Source: Sediminibacterium sp. (GTDB lineage Bacteria > Bacteroidota > Bacteroidia > B-17B0 > Aurantibacillaceae). From it: a DNA stretch of 64,000 nucleotides. Of this stretch, positions 37,681 through 47,132 are shown piece by piece. The position numbers and the translations under genes are program-made. Numbering within the stretch: the stretch's first letter is position 1; each line of letters opens with the position of its first letter. Under the pieces are notes generated by a model, which was given only the letters and a program-made list of their open reading frames with translations, did not search any database and was not told where the DNA came from. The stretch covers positions 1-64,000 of the forward strand of contig JASGCO010000002.1 in the NCBI GenBank assembly GCA_030054095.1, in the 5' to 3' direction.

Positions 37681-38334
37681 ATGAATTACAGGGAAGGCTC
37701 ACCTTTGAATCCAATGAACGTGGACGAATGTATGCCCATGTACAACGATTATCAATATGCACTTGACATTGAAAAACCGTATTATTCCCCATATTATGAA
37801 GAAATTATGCGCGATACTGTCTGGCACAGAGTTCTGCTAAAACGAAAAGAACCAATAAGCCGGAAAATACTTATCTGTCAAACAGACAAACGACTCTTAA
37901 AAACTTCTGATGAATTTACGAATTTACTGGACATAAAAGATTCTGCTTTATCTGAACTAAAAAAAGGGAGTCTGAACCCCTTGGAAACTGAAATAGAATT
38001 AAAATTTGAAAAGGTACCGAAGCCCTTTAATGCATTCCTTGTACTTAGTATAAATGACGGTAATGCCAATCAATACGACTACCGAAGAATACCGCTAAAC
38101 TGGTTAGGGGCCAACCTGAACAAAAAAACGTTACATCTTAAATTGACCAGTTGCACATTGCCTTCTAAACTCAGCAGTCTGGTTATTTATATATGGAACA
38201 TTGAAAAACAACCTTATAAAATACATTGTAATCAATTAAAAATCTGTCAACTAAACGGAAAAGGTATTAACTTTAGAGTACCCGAAACATTTTATCCATT
38301 AATGGGTAAAACAAACGGTATCATTCAATTATAA
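37681..38334 (+). CDS. Hypothetical soluble protein
   Basis: A 217-residue protein with no signal peptide or membrane segment. The N-terminal third has many Tyr and Pro residues (MYNDYQYALDIEKPYYSPYYEE) and the rest is beta-rich (LNPLETEIELKFEKV, LTSCTLPSKLSSLVIYIW), like a jelly-roll or C2-type sandwich. I do not recognise a family. It lies 35 nt after a GT-C-like membrane protein and 2 nt before an M16 gene. It may be a detached accessory domain of the membrane glycosyltransferase, but this is only a guess from position. Confidence 0.6.
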   Translation: MNYREGSPLNPMNVDECMPMYNDYQYALDIEKPYYSPYYEEIMRDTVWHRVLLKRKEPISRKILICQTDKRLLKTSDEFTNLLDIKDSALSELKKGSLNPLETEIELKFEKVPKPFNAFLVLSINDGNANQYDYRRIPLNWLGANLNKKTLHLKLTSCTLPSKLSSLVIYIWNIEKQPYKIHCNQLKICQLNGKGINFRVPETFYPLMGKTNGIIQL

Positions 38335-38336
38335 CT

Positions 38337-39620
38337 ATGCTAAACAGAACAATTGCTCCCGAATTTAAAACCATTTCACATATTGATGTGCAACAAGCAG
38401 AATCCCGGCATTTGCAAAATGGTATTCCTTTACATACAATAAATGCGGGGAGTCAGGAGATTACAAAACTCGAATTTATCTTTAAAGCAGGCATGTTCTT
38501 TCAGGATCGCGCCCTGATCGCATCTACTACAAATGCCCTACTCGAAATGGGTACCAAAAGCTATTCGGCTAATCAAATCAGTGATGGTATAGATTTTTAC
38601 GGCTCATTTCTGGAATTAGGCGTTGGTCAGGATTACGCTAACATAACGGTTTACAGTCTTAACAAATACCTTGACCAAACTTTATCGTTTGTGGAAGAAG
38701 TAATTAAATTTCCCGTTTTTCCGCAAAGTGAGTTTGACCTGCTTATTAATACCAAAAAGCAAAAACACTTAATCAATTCACAAAAAGTGAGCGTATTAGC
38801 CCGCCGGCGCTTTGCTGAATTAATTTTTGGCACCTCGCATCCTTACGGTATAGATGTAAAAACAGCCGACTTTGAACGTGTGAGTGTGGATGAAATCAAA
38901 GAATTTCACAACAAACACTATCACTCTGGTAACTGTACCATTATTGCATCCGGTAAATTGCCTGAAAATCTTTCAGCCATTTTGAACGAACGCTTTGGCA
39001 CAGAATCATGGGGACAGGGCATCCACTCCATTATCAAAACGCAACCGGAATTAAGCACACAAAAGGGCAAAACGTGCATTGTGAAAGAAGATGCTATACA
39101 ATCGGCCATCCGTATTGGTAAACCACTCTTTAATAAAACACATGCCGATTACTTTAAATTTCAGGTACTCAATACTATTCTGGGTGGATATTTTGGTTCC
39201 CGGCTAATGGCCAATATACGTGAAGATAAAGGTTACACGTATGGCATCGGTTCCGGACTGGTTTCACTCGTTAACGGTGGATATTTCTATATAAGTACTG
39301 AGGTTGGAGTAGATGTTACAGCGGCTACTCTTGAAGAAATATATAAAGAATTAAAAACGCTTAAAACAGAGCGGATTGATACCCTTGAACTTGAAACCGT
39401 GCGTAATTATATTCTGGGACAATTTCTACAAAGTGTTGCAGGACCTTTTTCACTGGCAGATAAATTTAAAGCAATATGGGAATTCGGATTGGATTACAAC
39501 TATTTTGATAATTACCTGAATGCTGTAAAATCAGTTACTGCTAAAGAATTACAGGATCTGGCGAATAAATACTTTAATGAGGACGACATGGTGGAATGCG
39601 TGGCCGGGAAAATCAAATAA
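38337..39620 (+). CDS. M16 family protein, inactive (non-catalytic) subunit
   Basis: A 427-residue M16B homologue. Where the active subunit has HxxEH, this protein reads TTNALLEMGTKSY, so the zinc ligands are lost. It retains the family C-terminal landmark NIREDKGYTYGIGSGL, whose Arg/Tyr pair helps bind substrate in the partner's active site. It therefore fits the role of regulatory subunit for the HLFEH protease encoded at 34256-35500, three genes upstream. Start ATG is 2 nt after the preceding stop. Confidence 0.88.
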   Translation: MLNRTIAPEFKTISHIDVQQAESRHLQNGIPLHTINAGSQEITKLEFIFKAGMFFQDRALIASTTNALLEMGTKSYSANQISDGIDFYGSFLELGVGQDYANITVYSLNKYLDQTLSFVEEVIKFPVFPQSEFDLLINTKKQKHLINSQKVSVLARRRFAELIFGTSHPYGIDVKTADFERVSVDEIKEFHNKHYHSGNCTIIASGKLPENLSAILNERFGTESWGQGIHSIIKTQPELSTQKGKTCIVKEDAIQSAIRIGKPLFNKTHADYFKFQVLNTILGGYFGSRLMANIREDKGYTYGIGSGLVSLVNGGYFYISTEVGVDVTAATLEEIYKELKTLKTERIDTLELETVRNYILGQFLQSVAGPFSLADKFKAIWEFGLDYNYFDNYLNAVKSVTAKELQDLANKYFNEDDMVECVAGKIK

Positions 39621-39655
39621 TTTTTTAATATTGTATAACAATTATAAAAAACAAC

Positions 39656-40792
39656 TTGGGACTAAAAATTTTCATAATCGGACCTGCTTATCCTTTAAGA
39701 GGTGGCCCCGCGCAATTTAATGAAAATTTATGCAACGAATTACGCAAACAAGGACATGATGCCCAAATCATTTCCTATAGTTTACAATACCCTAATTTTC
39801 TTTTTCCGGGATCATCGCAATACGAACAAAACGGACAAGCTCCGGATGGTATTCCCATTCACACTTTGGTTAATTCCATTAATCCGTTCAACTGGCTGAA
39901 AGTAGCCCGGTTTATCAAAAGAGAAAAGCCGGATTTCATTTTATTCCGTTTCTGGTTACCATTCTTTGGCCCTGCATTAGGTACAATTGCCCGACTGGTA
40001 AAAAATCACACAAAGGTTTTGGCGCTTACAGATAACGTCATTCCCCACGAAAAACGTTTTGGGGATAAACCATTTACCCGCTATTTTATTAAAAATTGTC
40101 ATGGCTTTATCGCCATGAGCAAAACCGTTCTGGAAGATATCGGCCGTTTTACAACAAATAAGAATAAAGTGTACACCCCTCACCCTATGTATGAAACCTA
40201 TGGGGAACCTGTTACAAAAGAAGAGGCTAGAAAAAAATTAGGTTTAAACCCGGATGATAAAATCATTTTGTTCTTTGGTTTAATTCGCCATTATAAAGGA
40301 TTAGATTATCTGATCGAAGCCATGGCACATCCTGCAGTAAGATTAACCGGAGCCAAGTTACTCATTGCTGGTGAGTTTTACGATGACAAGGAGTACTACC
40401 TGAGTAAAATGCGACAATATGAATTAACGGAGGAAACTGTTCTGCTTCATGACAAGTTTATTCCTAACGATATGGTACGTTACTATTTTTGTGCTACCAA
40501 CCTTGTAGCGCAAACGTACCGTTCTGCTACTAACAGTGGTGTTAGTATGGTTAGCTTTTATTATAATAAACCCATGATTGTAACCAATGTGGGAGGCCTG
40601 CCTGAAATTGTAGTGAATGATTATTGTGGTTACGTGGTTGAAAAAAGCAACACGCAAATAGGAAACAAAATCGCCCTTTACTTCAACGAGTCAAAGGAAT
40701 CCCAATTCACTGAAAATGTTAAAAAAGAAAAGGAGAAATATGAGTGGTCGTACTTTATTAACAACCTGTTAGAATTATATAACAAGTGTTAG
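39656..40792 (+). CDS. GT4-type glycosyltransferase
   Basis: A 378-residue GT-B glycosyltransferase. The N-terminal GPAYPLRGGPAQFNENL loop and C-terminal LNPDDKIILFFGLIRHYKGLD plus the E-x7-E-like region near VVNDYCGYVVEK fit family 4. It starts with TTG at 39656: the codons upstream run to an in-frame TAA without any ATG, and the motif-bearing N-terminus begins immediately. No membrane segment. Substrates are not identifiable; it follows the M16 subunit gene by 35 nt. Confidence 0.85.
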   Translation: MGLKIFIIGPAYPLRGGPAQFNENLCNELRKQGHDAQIISYSLQYPNFLFPGSSQYEQNGQAPDGIPIHTLVNSINPFNWLKVARFIKREKPDFILFRFWLPFFGPALGTIARLVKNHTKVLALTDNVIPHEKRFGDKPFTRYFIKNCHGFIAMSKTVLEDIGRFTTNKNKVYTPHPMYETYGEPVTKEEARKKLGLNPDDKIILFFGLIRHYKGLDYLIEAMAHPAVRLTGAKLLIAGEFYDDKEYYLSKMRQYELTEETVLLHDKFIPNDMVRYYFCATNLVAQTYRSATNSGVSMVSFYYNKPMIVTNVGGLPEIVVNDYCGYVVEKSNTQIGNKIALYFNESKESQFTENVKKEKEKYEWSYFINNLLELYNKC

Positions 40793-40965
40793 TAGTTTAA
40801 AACTTACTCTGTTTTCCTGTAACCCCCTTATTTTCAGGGACACTAAAGTCTGCATTGGCTGAAACGGTTAATTTCCCGGCATTTTGTTAATAACGTAAAT
40901 TGAATGCGCCATTCCCGCTTCGTAACTTTATAAGGCTGGCAGATACGGTAAAGTGTAACTGCAGG

Positions 40966-40973
40966 TAATTTTG
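40966..40973 (+). promoter_or_regulatory. Putative -7 promoter box TAATTTTG of the condensin-like operon
   Basis: TAATTTTG fits TAnnTTTG and lies 12 nt before the ATG at 40986. No strong -33 TTTG is visible. Confidence 0.4.
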
Positions 40974-40985
40974 TTTGTGTATTAA

Positions 40986-42224
40986 ATGGCTTTACAGGTA
41001 AACGTTAATGATATTTTATCTCAACTGTACCAAAACAGGAGTACGGTTGAGTTCTTATTTGCTAACCGCGAAAACATAACGGTGAACGAATTGTTGGCAA
41101 AAGGCGACTTGTCGGAAGAGCAATACCAGCGTATGAAATCGCTGGAATTACTTTACGAGTACGAGAACATTGTCAGCCTGAACGACGCGGTAGTAGCGAT
41201 GTTTGAGGATTTTATGGAGATCGGGGAAGTTACGCCAGGCGTGATTAACGATGCCATTAATGAACTTAAACGAAATATCCATTTTTATCAGGAAGTACAT
41301 GAACACCGGTTTTTGCGCAGCATTAAAAAGTATCTTAAAAAAATCAGTCTGGCCTTAACCCGCGAGATTATTAAGTTACAGAAAAATGTAGATGATACTT
41401 ATAAAAACGAGGCTAATTACCGGATTAAACTCCAGAAACTGGAGAATTACCGCGAAAAGCGCGACACCATTATTGATTTTATTCATAAAACAGAACAAAT
41501 CATTGATGAAACCCGGCAATTGTTTACGTTTACCAACGATACGGAATTATATGGTATTGTAAATGCGCTCAAATCCACACTGATCGAAAACCTCGATTAC
41601 CTGATTGAAATACAGACCAACATTACCGATTACATCAACAAAATACAATTTCAGTTAGATGTTTACGTAAAAGCACAGCGTCTGAAAGAAATCAAAGATC
41701 ACGGCACATTGCACTACCGCACCAATTTTACAGAGGTGCTAAAAACGGTAAACACTTTACGCTACAATAATGTGAAAGGGCCGCGCACTAAAATAGCGGT
41801 TGACTTTCTGTTTACAGATGAGGGACACGTTTTATGCAAACGTATAGCAGAAAAATATAAACTCTCTCGCCTGATGATGCGTGGCGTAGCGGGCAAACTA
41901 CCTGGCAATTTTAAAGAACAACTCATTGACCAGCAGATAAAACTCGATACAGAAAAACTGGTGGATCGCTTCCTCAATCAGAACAAACAAAATTTATTTG
42001 AATACCTGATGGATTATAAATTTCCGAAAGCGGTGGGAACCGTAACATTTGAAGACCGATTATCTTTGTTTGTGGAGATTGCCATGGAATACCAAAACCA
42101 TCTGGAATTTAAGTACCGGCTCAACTACTATGATTATGAAGATAACCAGCAACGTAAAAAACGTTTAGGGTACACCATCATACTTCCCAATAAACAGGAC
42201 AAAAAACCTAAGAAAGCCGCCTAA
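40986..42224 (+). CDS. MukF/MksF-like kleisin subunit of an SMC-type condensin
   Basis: A 412-residue, mainly alpha-helical protein. A probable winged-helix start (about 1-80) is followed by long coiled-coil-like helices (about 95-250, rich in Lys/Glu/Ile) and a compact C-terminal region (about 260-412) with LLKTV-like helices and a very basic tail (NKQDKKPKKAA). Sequence similarity to MukF is not obvious by eye. The assignment rests on gene order: it is first of three genes, before a short MukE-like gene and a large SMC ATPase, the arrangement of MukFEB and MksFEB. It should bridge the SMC heads and bind the MukE-like subunit. Confidence 0.65.
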   Translation: MALQVNVNDILSQLYQNRSTVEFLFANRENITVNELLAKGDLSEEQYQRMKSLELLYEYENIVSLNDAVVAMFEDFMEIGEVTPGVINDAINELKRNIHFYQEVHEHRFLRSIKKYLKKISLALTREIIKLQKNVDDTYKNEANYRIKLQKLENYREKRDTIIDFIHKTEQIIDETRQLFTFTNDTELYGIVNALKSTLIENLDYLIEIQTNITDYINKIQFQLDVYVKAQRLKEIKDHGTLHYRTNFTEVLKTVNTLRYNNVKGPRTKIAVDFLFTDEGHVLCKRIAEKYKLSRLMMRGVAGKLPGNFKEQLIDQQIKLDTEKLVDRFLNQNKQNLFEYLMDYKFPKAVGTVTFEDRLSLFVEIAMEYQNHLEFKYRLNYYDYEDNQQRKKRLGYTIILPNKQDKKPKKAA

Positions 42225-42253
42225 ACATTAATTAAAAACAGAAAGTAAAGAAT

Positions 42254-42865
42254 ATGATGACAGCAGAAGATTTCGGACTCCCCAGACAGACACACGATAT
42301 TTTTGCCATTATGGCGAGGGGGCATTTCATAAGCAGTAACGGGACTAAAGACAACATGAGCCGCTTATATGACATCATCAACAATGAAGAAAACTTTCCG
42401 CGGTTACAGGCGTATTTCAATGTCATTAAATACAATATTGAACGAGGAAACAATTACTTCTATTTTTCACGCATAAACGAAGCCAATAGTTTAATTGAAA
42501 AAAAACTGGAAACCTTTGAACGGTATATTGACGTTATTGATTTATTTGCCAGCATGGATAATAAGATCACTATCGGTTCCCGGTTCAGACCAAGTGAAAT
42601 TGCGGAAGAGTGTAATGCCAATGTGCGACTAAAACAAAAACTTCAAAAAATTCCGATGTACCGTTCAGAAACCATGCTAAACAAAGTACGCGATATCTGC
42701 GACCTTATGGCCCGCGATAGTTATCTGGAACTGGAAGATGAAAATACAGAAAGCTATAAGGTTCTTGATTCATACAACTACCTGATGGATGTTATTAATG
42801 CCATCAGTATTTACGAAGAGAGCACCGGAACCGACAGCAATAGCAGTGGAATCATTTATAATTAA
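42254..42865 (+). CDS. MukE/MksE-like (kite) subunit of an SMC-type condensin
   Basis: A 203-residue protein made of predicted helices and winged-helix-like segments (DFGLPRQTHDIFAIMARGHFI, EIAEECNANVRLKQKLQKI). Length and acidic character fit MukE/MksE and the DUF4194-type JetB proteins of Wadjet systems. It sits 29 nt after the kleisin-like gene and 30 nt before the SMC-like gene. Members of this class dimerise and bind the kleisin, modulating ATPase and DNA binding. The family call comes from position and size, not a clear motif. Confidence 0.65.
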   Translation: MMTAEDFGLPRQTHDIFAIMARGHFISSNGTKDNMSRLYDIINNEENFPRLQAYFNVIKYNIERGNNYFYFSRINEANSLIEKKLETFERYIDVIDLFASMDNKITIGSRFRPSEIAEECNANVRLKQKLQKIPMYRSETMLNKVRDICDLMARDSYLELEDENTESYKVLDSYNYLMDVINAISIYEESTGTDSNSSGIIYN

Positions 42866-42895
42866 TTAGAATACTGACGAGAGAGACGCTAACAC

Positions 42896-45800
42896 ATGAA
42901 TACGGAAAACGTAAGAATATTAAACCGCATTGTTGAAATTAATATTGCCAATGTAAAGTATGCCGACATTGAACTATGCGGAAACACCTGTTTTGTAGGA
43001 ACCAATAATTTTGGTAAAACCTCCCTTCAGCGTGCCATCCTGTTTTTTTACAGTGCCAATAGTCGTGGATTAGGGATTGCCCAATCACAAAAAAGTTTTG
43101 AGGAACACTATTTCCGTTACGAAAACTCGTACCTCATTTATGAAATAGCCACAGAAGACAAAAATTTCTTTGTGATGGTGTATCGTCATAACAAACTGGT
43201 ATTCCGTTTTGTGGACGCGCCTTACAATGCCGATTTCTTTTTCAATGCCAATGATGAGGCCATGAAAATCAAGGAAATTGTCTCCGGGATTGAAAAACGC
43301 GGCATTTACGTATCGAATCAGATTGATACTTTTGAACGTTACCGTAACATCATTTATGGGACAGAAACCGATAAACAATTATCAAAATTCCACTTACTGA
43401 AAGGGAATGAAAAATACCAGAACATTCCAAAATCCATTACCAACGTATTTTTAAGTTCTAAAAACAGTATTGACTCCCGTTTTATTAAGGACTTTATTGC
43501 CAACTCGCTTACTACCGAAAATTCAAGCATTCGTTTAGAGCAAGTAGAACGCCAGTTGCGCCAGTTTAACGAAAAATACACGGATATTGAAACCTTCATT
43601 AAAAAAGAAACCCAGCAACTGATTGAACTGATTGATAAAAAATACGATCAGGTGCACCTGCTGAAAGGGTCGCAAATGGAGCTGGCCGATAAACTTGGTA
43701 GCAGTTTACGTTTTGCCGAAACTCAGAACGAAGCCATTCGCGAAGCTTCTAAACGCAAAGAAGAAGAGTTGGAAACCCTTACCAATGACCACGAAAAATT
43801 AACGGAAGACATCGAAAATAAGCAAGGGAATATCCGTGAAGAAATCGGGTATTACGATAAATCCATCCGGGATGCCAATCGCCGGTTACGCGACTACAAA
43901 GACAAAAACATTGATGAAGCTGTTGAAAAAAACGCGGAACGTGAAAAGTTACAGGTAGAATTAAATATTGCCCGCCGTGAGTACGAAAGTCTGACCAGTA
44001 ATGTGGCCAGTATCGAATTAAAATACGCATCGCTGCTTGAACAGTTACGCAACGATAAAATGGCGTACATCAATACCATTAACGCCAAAACCAGCGAAAT
44101 TTTTAACCACTACAATGAACTTCAATTACTCCAGAAAAACGAATATAATAAACGGGATTCTGAATTAAAAAATAAACGTGAAGAAGCGCTGGGCGAGCTC
44201 AACGCGGAAATAACCGCCAAACAAATCGAATTTAATGAGCTTAAAAGCGATGAAAAAGTTATCCGTAATACCCGCTTTTACGAAACAGAGATTAAAGCAC
44301 TCGAAACAGAATTAGCTGAATTACGCGCTATTTCCTACAAAAACAAAAGTGAGCGTGCCATTAAACAAAACATGGTACAAACCTTGCAGCGGGAGTGGGA
44401 AGCCATTGAAGCCAAACTTAAGACTGCGCTGGGGAATGAAATAAACAGGACCAATACCGAAATCATTAAAATTAAAAATGAGATTAAGGAGATTGAAGGT
44501 AAGTTAAATGTGCAACACGATGCCTTTTATGGTTTCCTTGAAAAAAATGTAAAAGACTGGCATCAAACCATCGGAAAAGTAGTTAATGAAAAACTATTGT
44601 TCCGTACCGATATTTCTCCCGAATTAAAAGAAGAAACCGTTAAAACACTTTACGGAGTTAGCCTAAATCTTGAAAATGTTGATGTTATCTCAAAATCCAT
44701 AGAAGAGTACCAATTCGAGAAAAACGAACGTTTAGCGCTGATCCGCGATCTGGAAGAATCACTGAATGCGTTTCAAACAGCCAATAACGAAGAAAAGATG
44801 CTGGCTGCGGATAAGTACGGCAAGCAACTGGGCGAATTTAAAGAAGATGTAAAAGTTCTCACCTACTCACTCGATCTGGCAGATAAACGTGAGAAAAAAT
44901 TAATGGTGGAACTCGAAGACTGGCAAATGAAAGCCGGTAGTGAAATTGAGCAGTCTTTAAGTGGTAACCGCCAGCGCTTAAATATTGTTGAAGAAGAATT
45001 AACCCTACTCAACAAACGGAAAAACAATTTGCTGGATGATTTTAACCGCCAGATGGATCAGTTAAAATCATACAATGAAGATCGCCTTCAGGATTTAAAA
45101 TCCCGTCAGGAAACGGAAATCAGTGAACTGGAAGTTGAAAAGAAAAATCAGGTAAAAGAATTTGAAAGCAAAGAGGAAGAAATCAGTAAAGAAAAAGAAA
45201 CTAATTTTAAATCGAAAGGAGTTGACAGCAAACAACTAAAAGAGGTTGAATCGCGAATGAAAGAGATTCAGGATGCTTTAAAAGAGATTGAGCAATATGC
45301 CCAATTGGTGAGTGATTACCTGAAAGATAAACGTGATATTTTCGATAAACTCCCTGATTTTATACAGAAAAAAGAAGAATACGTTAAAACCAATAACGAA
45401 TTAACCGCTCAACTGGAGGAGGCTACACGTAAGTACAACCTGAAACGCATGGAGTTAAACAAACAAAAACGCGCGTTTGATGAAGAGTTAATTGAGTTTA
45501 ACAACGGGGTAAATTTTTACAGTAATAACTTCCGCGAAACGCCTGTTTACGCCAAGTATTCGGAAATTATTGAACGTGCCGAACCAAAACGTACCAATTA
45601 CAACATTATGGACTTGTGTACGCAGTTGCTGAAAAATGATTCGCATTTTAATGAAGAATATGGAGCCTTCCAGCGTTATGTAAACGATTTTGCAGGCCGT
45701 TTCCGTTTAGAAAACCACTTTAATTTTATTATACGGAACGATGCTACTCAAGGAGAGTATGAGCGCTTTGCTCAAAACCTCAGATCATTTATCAACGAAA

Positions 45801-46585
45801 ATAAGATTGAATTATCCATTGCCGAAACTGCTACACAAATCGGATTAGTTACAGATAGTATTGCCACTAAAGTAAAAGAACTTAGCGGGCAAAAAGATAA
45901 GATCCAACACATCATCAGTTTAATTGCGGAAGATTTCAAGAAAGCGGAATTTGAAGAAAGTAAACTGATTGAGTTTATCAAAATTAAAATTGAAGAATCG
46001 GACAACAAAGTGTACAAGTTGTTGAAACGGATTGAAGAATTCCGAGAGGAACATGGTCTGATTTACAACGAAGGCTTGTTTAACACCGATTATGCGACAG
46101 GAACCAAACGTGAAATCAGCGGACGGGCCGTTAAATTGTTAGAACAATTACGCAGTGCCATTAAAGAACAGGAGCAGGAAGAAATCCGTTTACAGGATCT
46201 ATTCGAGTTAAAATTCAATATTAAAGAGGGAATGAATGAAACCGGCTGGACGCATAAAATTGACAGTATCGGCAGTACGGGTACAGACATTCTGGTAAAA
46301 GCGATCATTTATATTACGCTTTTACACGTATTTATTAAAGAATCCAGTCACCGCAGCAGCAAGGAATTTAAAGTGCATTGTATTATTGACGAGGTAGGTC
46401 AGATTTCGGCGCATTACCTGCGTGAACTTTTAAAGTTTGCCAAAAACCGGAACATTATGATGATTAACGGTTTACCAAATAAAAGCGGACTGGAAAGCCA
46501 TTACAAATACACCTATCAGTTCCGTAAGGAAGACAGTGGAAACGTTCGTATTTTCCCTAGTATTGTAACGGAAGTAGAAGCGTAA
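42896..46585 (+). CDS. MukB/MksB-like SMC ATPase
   Basis: A 1229-residue SMC-type ATPase. The N-terminal head has Walker A GTNNFGKT at 35-42. Long coiled coils run from about residue 215 to 1000, with a break near 540-600 where a small hinge is expected. The C-terminal head has the ABC signature-like DSIGSTGTDILVKAI near 1123-1137 and Walker B VHCIIDE ending in Asp1165-Glu1166. The short hinge and this signature fit the MukB/MksB/JetC branch rather than canonical SMC. With the two upstream genes it should form a DNA-loop-extruding complex for chromosome organisation or defence against plasmids. Confidence 0.88.
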   Translation: MNTENVRILNRIVEINIANVKYADIELCGNTCFVGTNNFGKTSLQRAILFFYSANSRGLGIAQSQKSFEEHYFRYENSYLIYEIATEDKNFFVMVYRHNKLVFRFVDAPYNADFFFNANDEAMKIKEIVSGIEKRGIYVSNQIDTFERYRNIIYGTETDKQLSKFHLLKGNEKYQNIPKSITNVFLSSKNSIDSRFIKDFIANSLTTENSSIRLEQVERQLRQFNEKYTDIETFIKKETQQLIELIDKKYDQVHLLKGSQMELADKLGSSLRFAETQNEAIREASKRKEEELETLTNDHEKLTEDIENKQGNIREEIGYYDKSIRDANRRLRDYKDKNIDEAVEKNAEREKLQVELNIARREYESLTSNVASIELKYASLLEQLRNDKMAYINTINAKTSEIFNHYNELQLLQKNEYNKRDSELKNKREEALGELNAEITAKQIEFNELKSDEKVIRNTRFYETEIKALETELAELRAISYKNKSERAIKQNMVQTLQREWEAIEAKLKTALGNEINRTNTEIIKIKNEIKEIEGKLNVQHDAFYGFLEKNVKDWHQTIGKVVNEKLLFRTDISPELKEETVKTLYGVSLNLENVDVISKSIEEYQFEKNERLALIRDLEESLNAFQTANNEEKMLAADKYGKQLGEFKEDVKVLTYSLDLADKREKKLMVELEDWQMKAGSEIEQSLSGNRQRLNIVEEELTLLNKRKNNLLDDFNRQMDQLKSYNEDRLQDLKSRQETEISELEVEKKNQVKEFESKEEEISKEKETNFKSKGVDSKQLKEVESRMKEIQDALKEIEQYAQLVSDYLKDKRDIFDKLPDFIQKKEEYVKTNNELTAQLEEATRKYNLKRMELNKQKRAFDEELIEFNNGVNFYSNNFRETPVYAKYSEIIERAEPKRTNYNIMDLCTQLLKNDSHFNEEYGAFQRYVNDFAGRFRLENHFNFIIRNDATQGEYERFAQNLRSFINENKIELSIAETATQIGLVTDSIATKVKELSGQKDKIQHIISLIAEDFKKAEFEESKLIEFIKIKIEESDNKVYKLLKRIEEFREEHGLIYNEGLFNTDYATGTKREISGRAVKLLEQLRSAIKEQEQEEIRLQDLFELKFNIKEGMNETGWTHKIDSIGSTGTDILVKAIIYITLLHVFIKESSHRSSKEFKVHCIIDEVGQISAHYLRELLKFAKNRNIMMINGLPNKSGLESHYKYTYQFRKEDSGNVRIFPSIVTEVEA

Positions 46586-46586
46586 T

Positions 46587-46622
46587 AAAAAAAGGGGTTG
46601 TTGATTAACAGCCCCTTTTTTA
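46587..46622. terminator. Bidirectional rho-independent terminator
   Basis: GGGGTTGTT-GATT-AACAGCCCC forms a 9-bp stem (one G-U) with a 4-nt loop, flanked by seven A on the left and seven T on the right. It can end both the condensin operon (plus) and the lectin operon (minus), whose stop lies at 46634. Confidence 0.92.
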
Positions 46623-46633
46623 AAAATAATCGT

Positions 46634-47008
46634 TTACCCACCTGTATTCCAGGCTACTAAAGACACCCAGATATCATTAAAATCACCATCTGAACCATCT
46701 TCTATTGCCAGATTAAAATACTCACCAACCACGTTTCCACTTGAATCGGTGATATTACCGGATGCAATAGAAGGAATCAACTGGTTGGAACTAGGAACAT
46801 TGATGGTTAGCTTAAGATTAGAACCTCCGATTGTTGCTGCTCCTGGCGTTGGAGGAGGCAAAGGGTTTGTACTTTGCCTATTACCATTAATATAGGTTGT
46901 TGATGAATCGGCAAGTGTTACAAACACTTGATTAGCGGCCTGTGTTGTCCAGGACCAGAACATGATTTGCCCTTTATTGAAAGGAACATTAAAATTACTT
47001 GTTGCCAT
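46634..47008 (-). CDS. LecB-type (PF07472) calcium-mediated lectin
   Basis: A 124-residue protein without signal peptide. The C-terminus reads IEDGSDGDFNDIWVSLVAWN and ends in GG. This matches the calcium and sugar site of Pseudomonas LecB (EDGTDNDYNDAVVVINW, ending in Gly): Glu103, Asp107, Asp109, Asn111 and Asp112 align with the five ligands, and a C-terminal Gly can supply the carboxylate in the dimer partner. The N-terminal Asn ligand of LecB is not clearly conserved and a proline-rich insert (PLPPPTPG) lengthens the middle, so sugar preference (fucose or mannose in LecB) is open. Last gene of the minus-strand small-protein island, preceded by leader A and closed by a strong terminator. 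Confidence 0.75.
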   Translation of the reverse strand: MATSNFNVPFNKGQIMFWSWTTQAANQVFVTLADSSTTYINGNRQSTNPLPPPTPGAATIGGSNLKLTINVPSSNQLIPSIASGNITDSSGNVVGEYFNLAIEDGSDGDFNDIWVSLVAWNTGG

Positions 47009-47027
47009 TTTAGTTATGTATTTTGTT

Positions 47028-47090
47028 AATTCTTACTCATAAGGCTTTTCAGTTCCGCCTCCCGTTGATTGAACTGATGGGATATCAGTT
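47028..47090 (-). promoter_or_regulatory. Conserved leader element A upstream of the lectin gene
   Basis: In mRNA sense it has a hairpin (AACTGAT-ATCCC-ATCAGTT, 47072-47090), a linker, the block CTGAAAAGCC and a small hairpin CTTA-TGAG-TAAG (47032-47043), then AATTAA. It ends about 20 nt before the lectin ATG and starts about 42 nt after the stop of the preceding gene, so it is intercistronic. The same order appears in elements B and C. Confidence 0.6.
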
Positions 47091-47132
47091 TGTTTAAAAA
47101 CAGCTTACTATTGCGTCTCTTTCGTATTCTGA

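Noticed and set aside
37646-38334. The 217-residue soluble protein as a frameshifted C-terminus of the GT-C-like gene
   Set aside because: The upstream gene ends in a normal stop, the spacer holds a promoter-like box, and the downstream gene has its own ATG; a split gene remains only a guess.
24165-40852. A shared 14-base word CAGGGACACTAAAG in two distant gaps (near 24170 on the minus strand and 40837 on the plus strand)
   Set aside because: In 64 kb compared on both strands, several matches of this length are expected by chance, and the flanks do not align.
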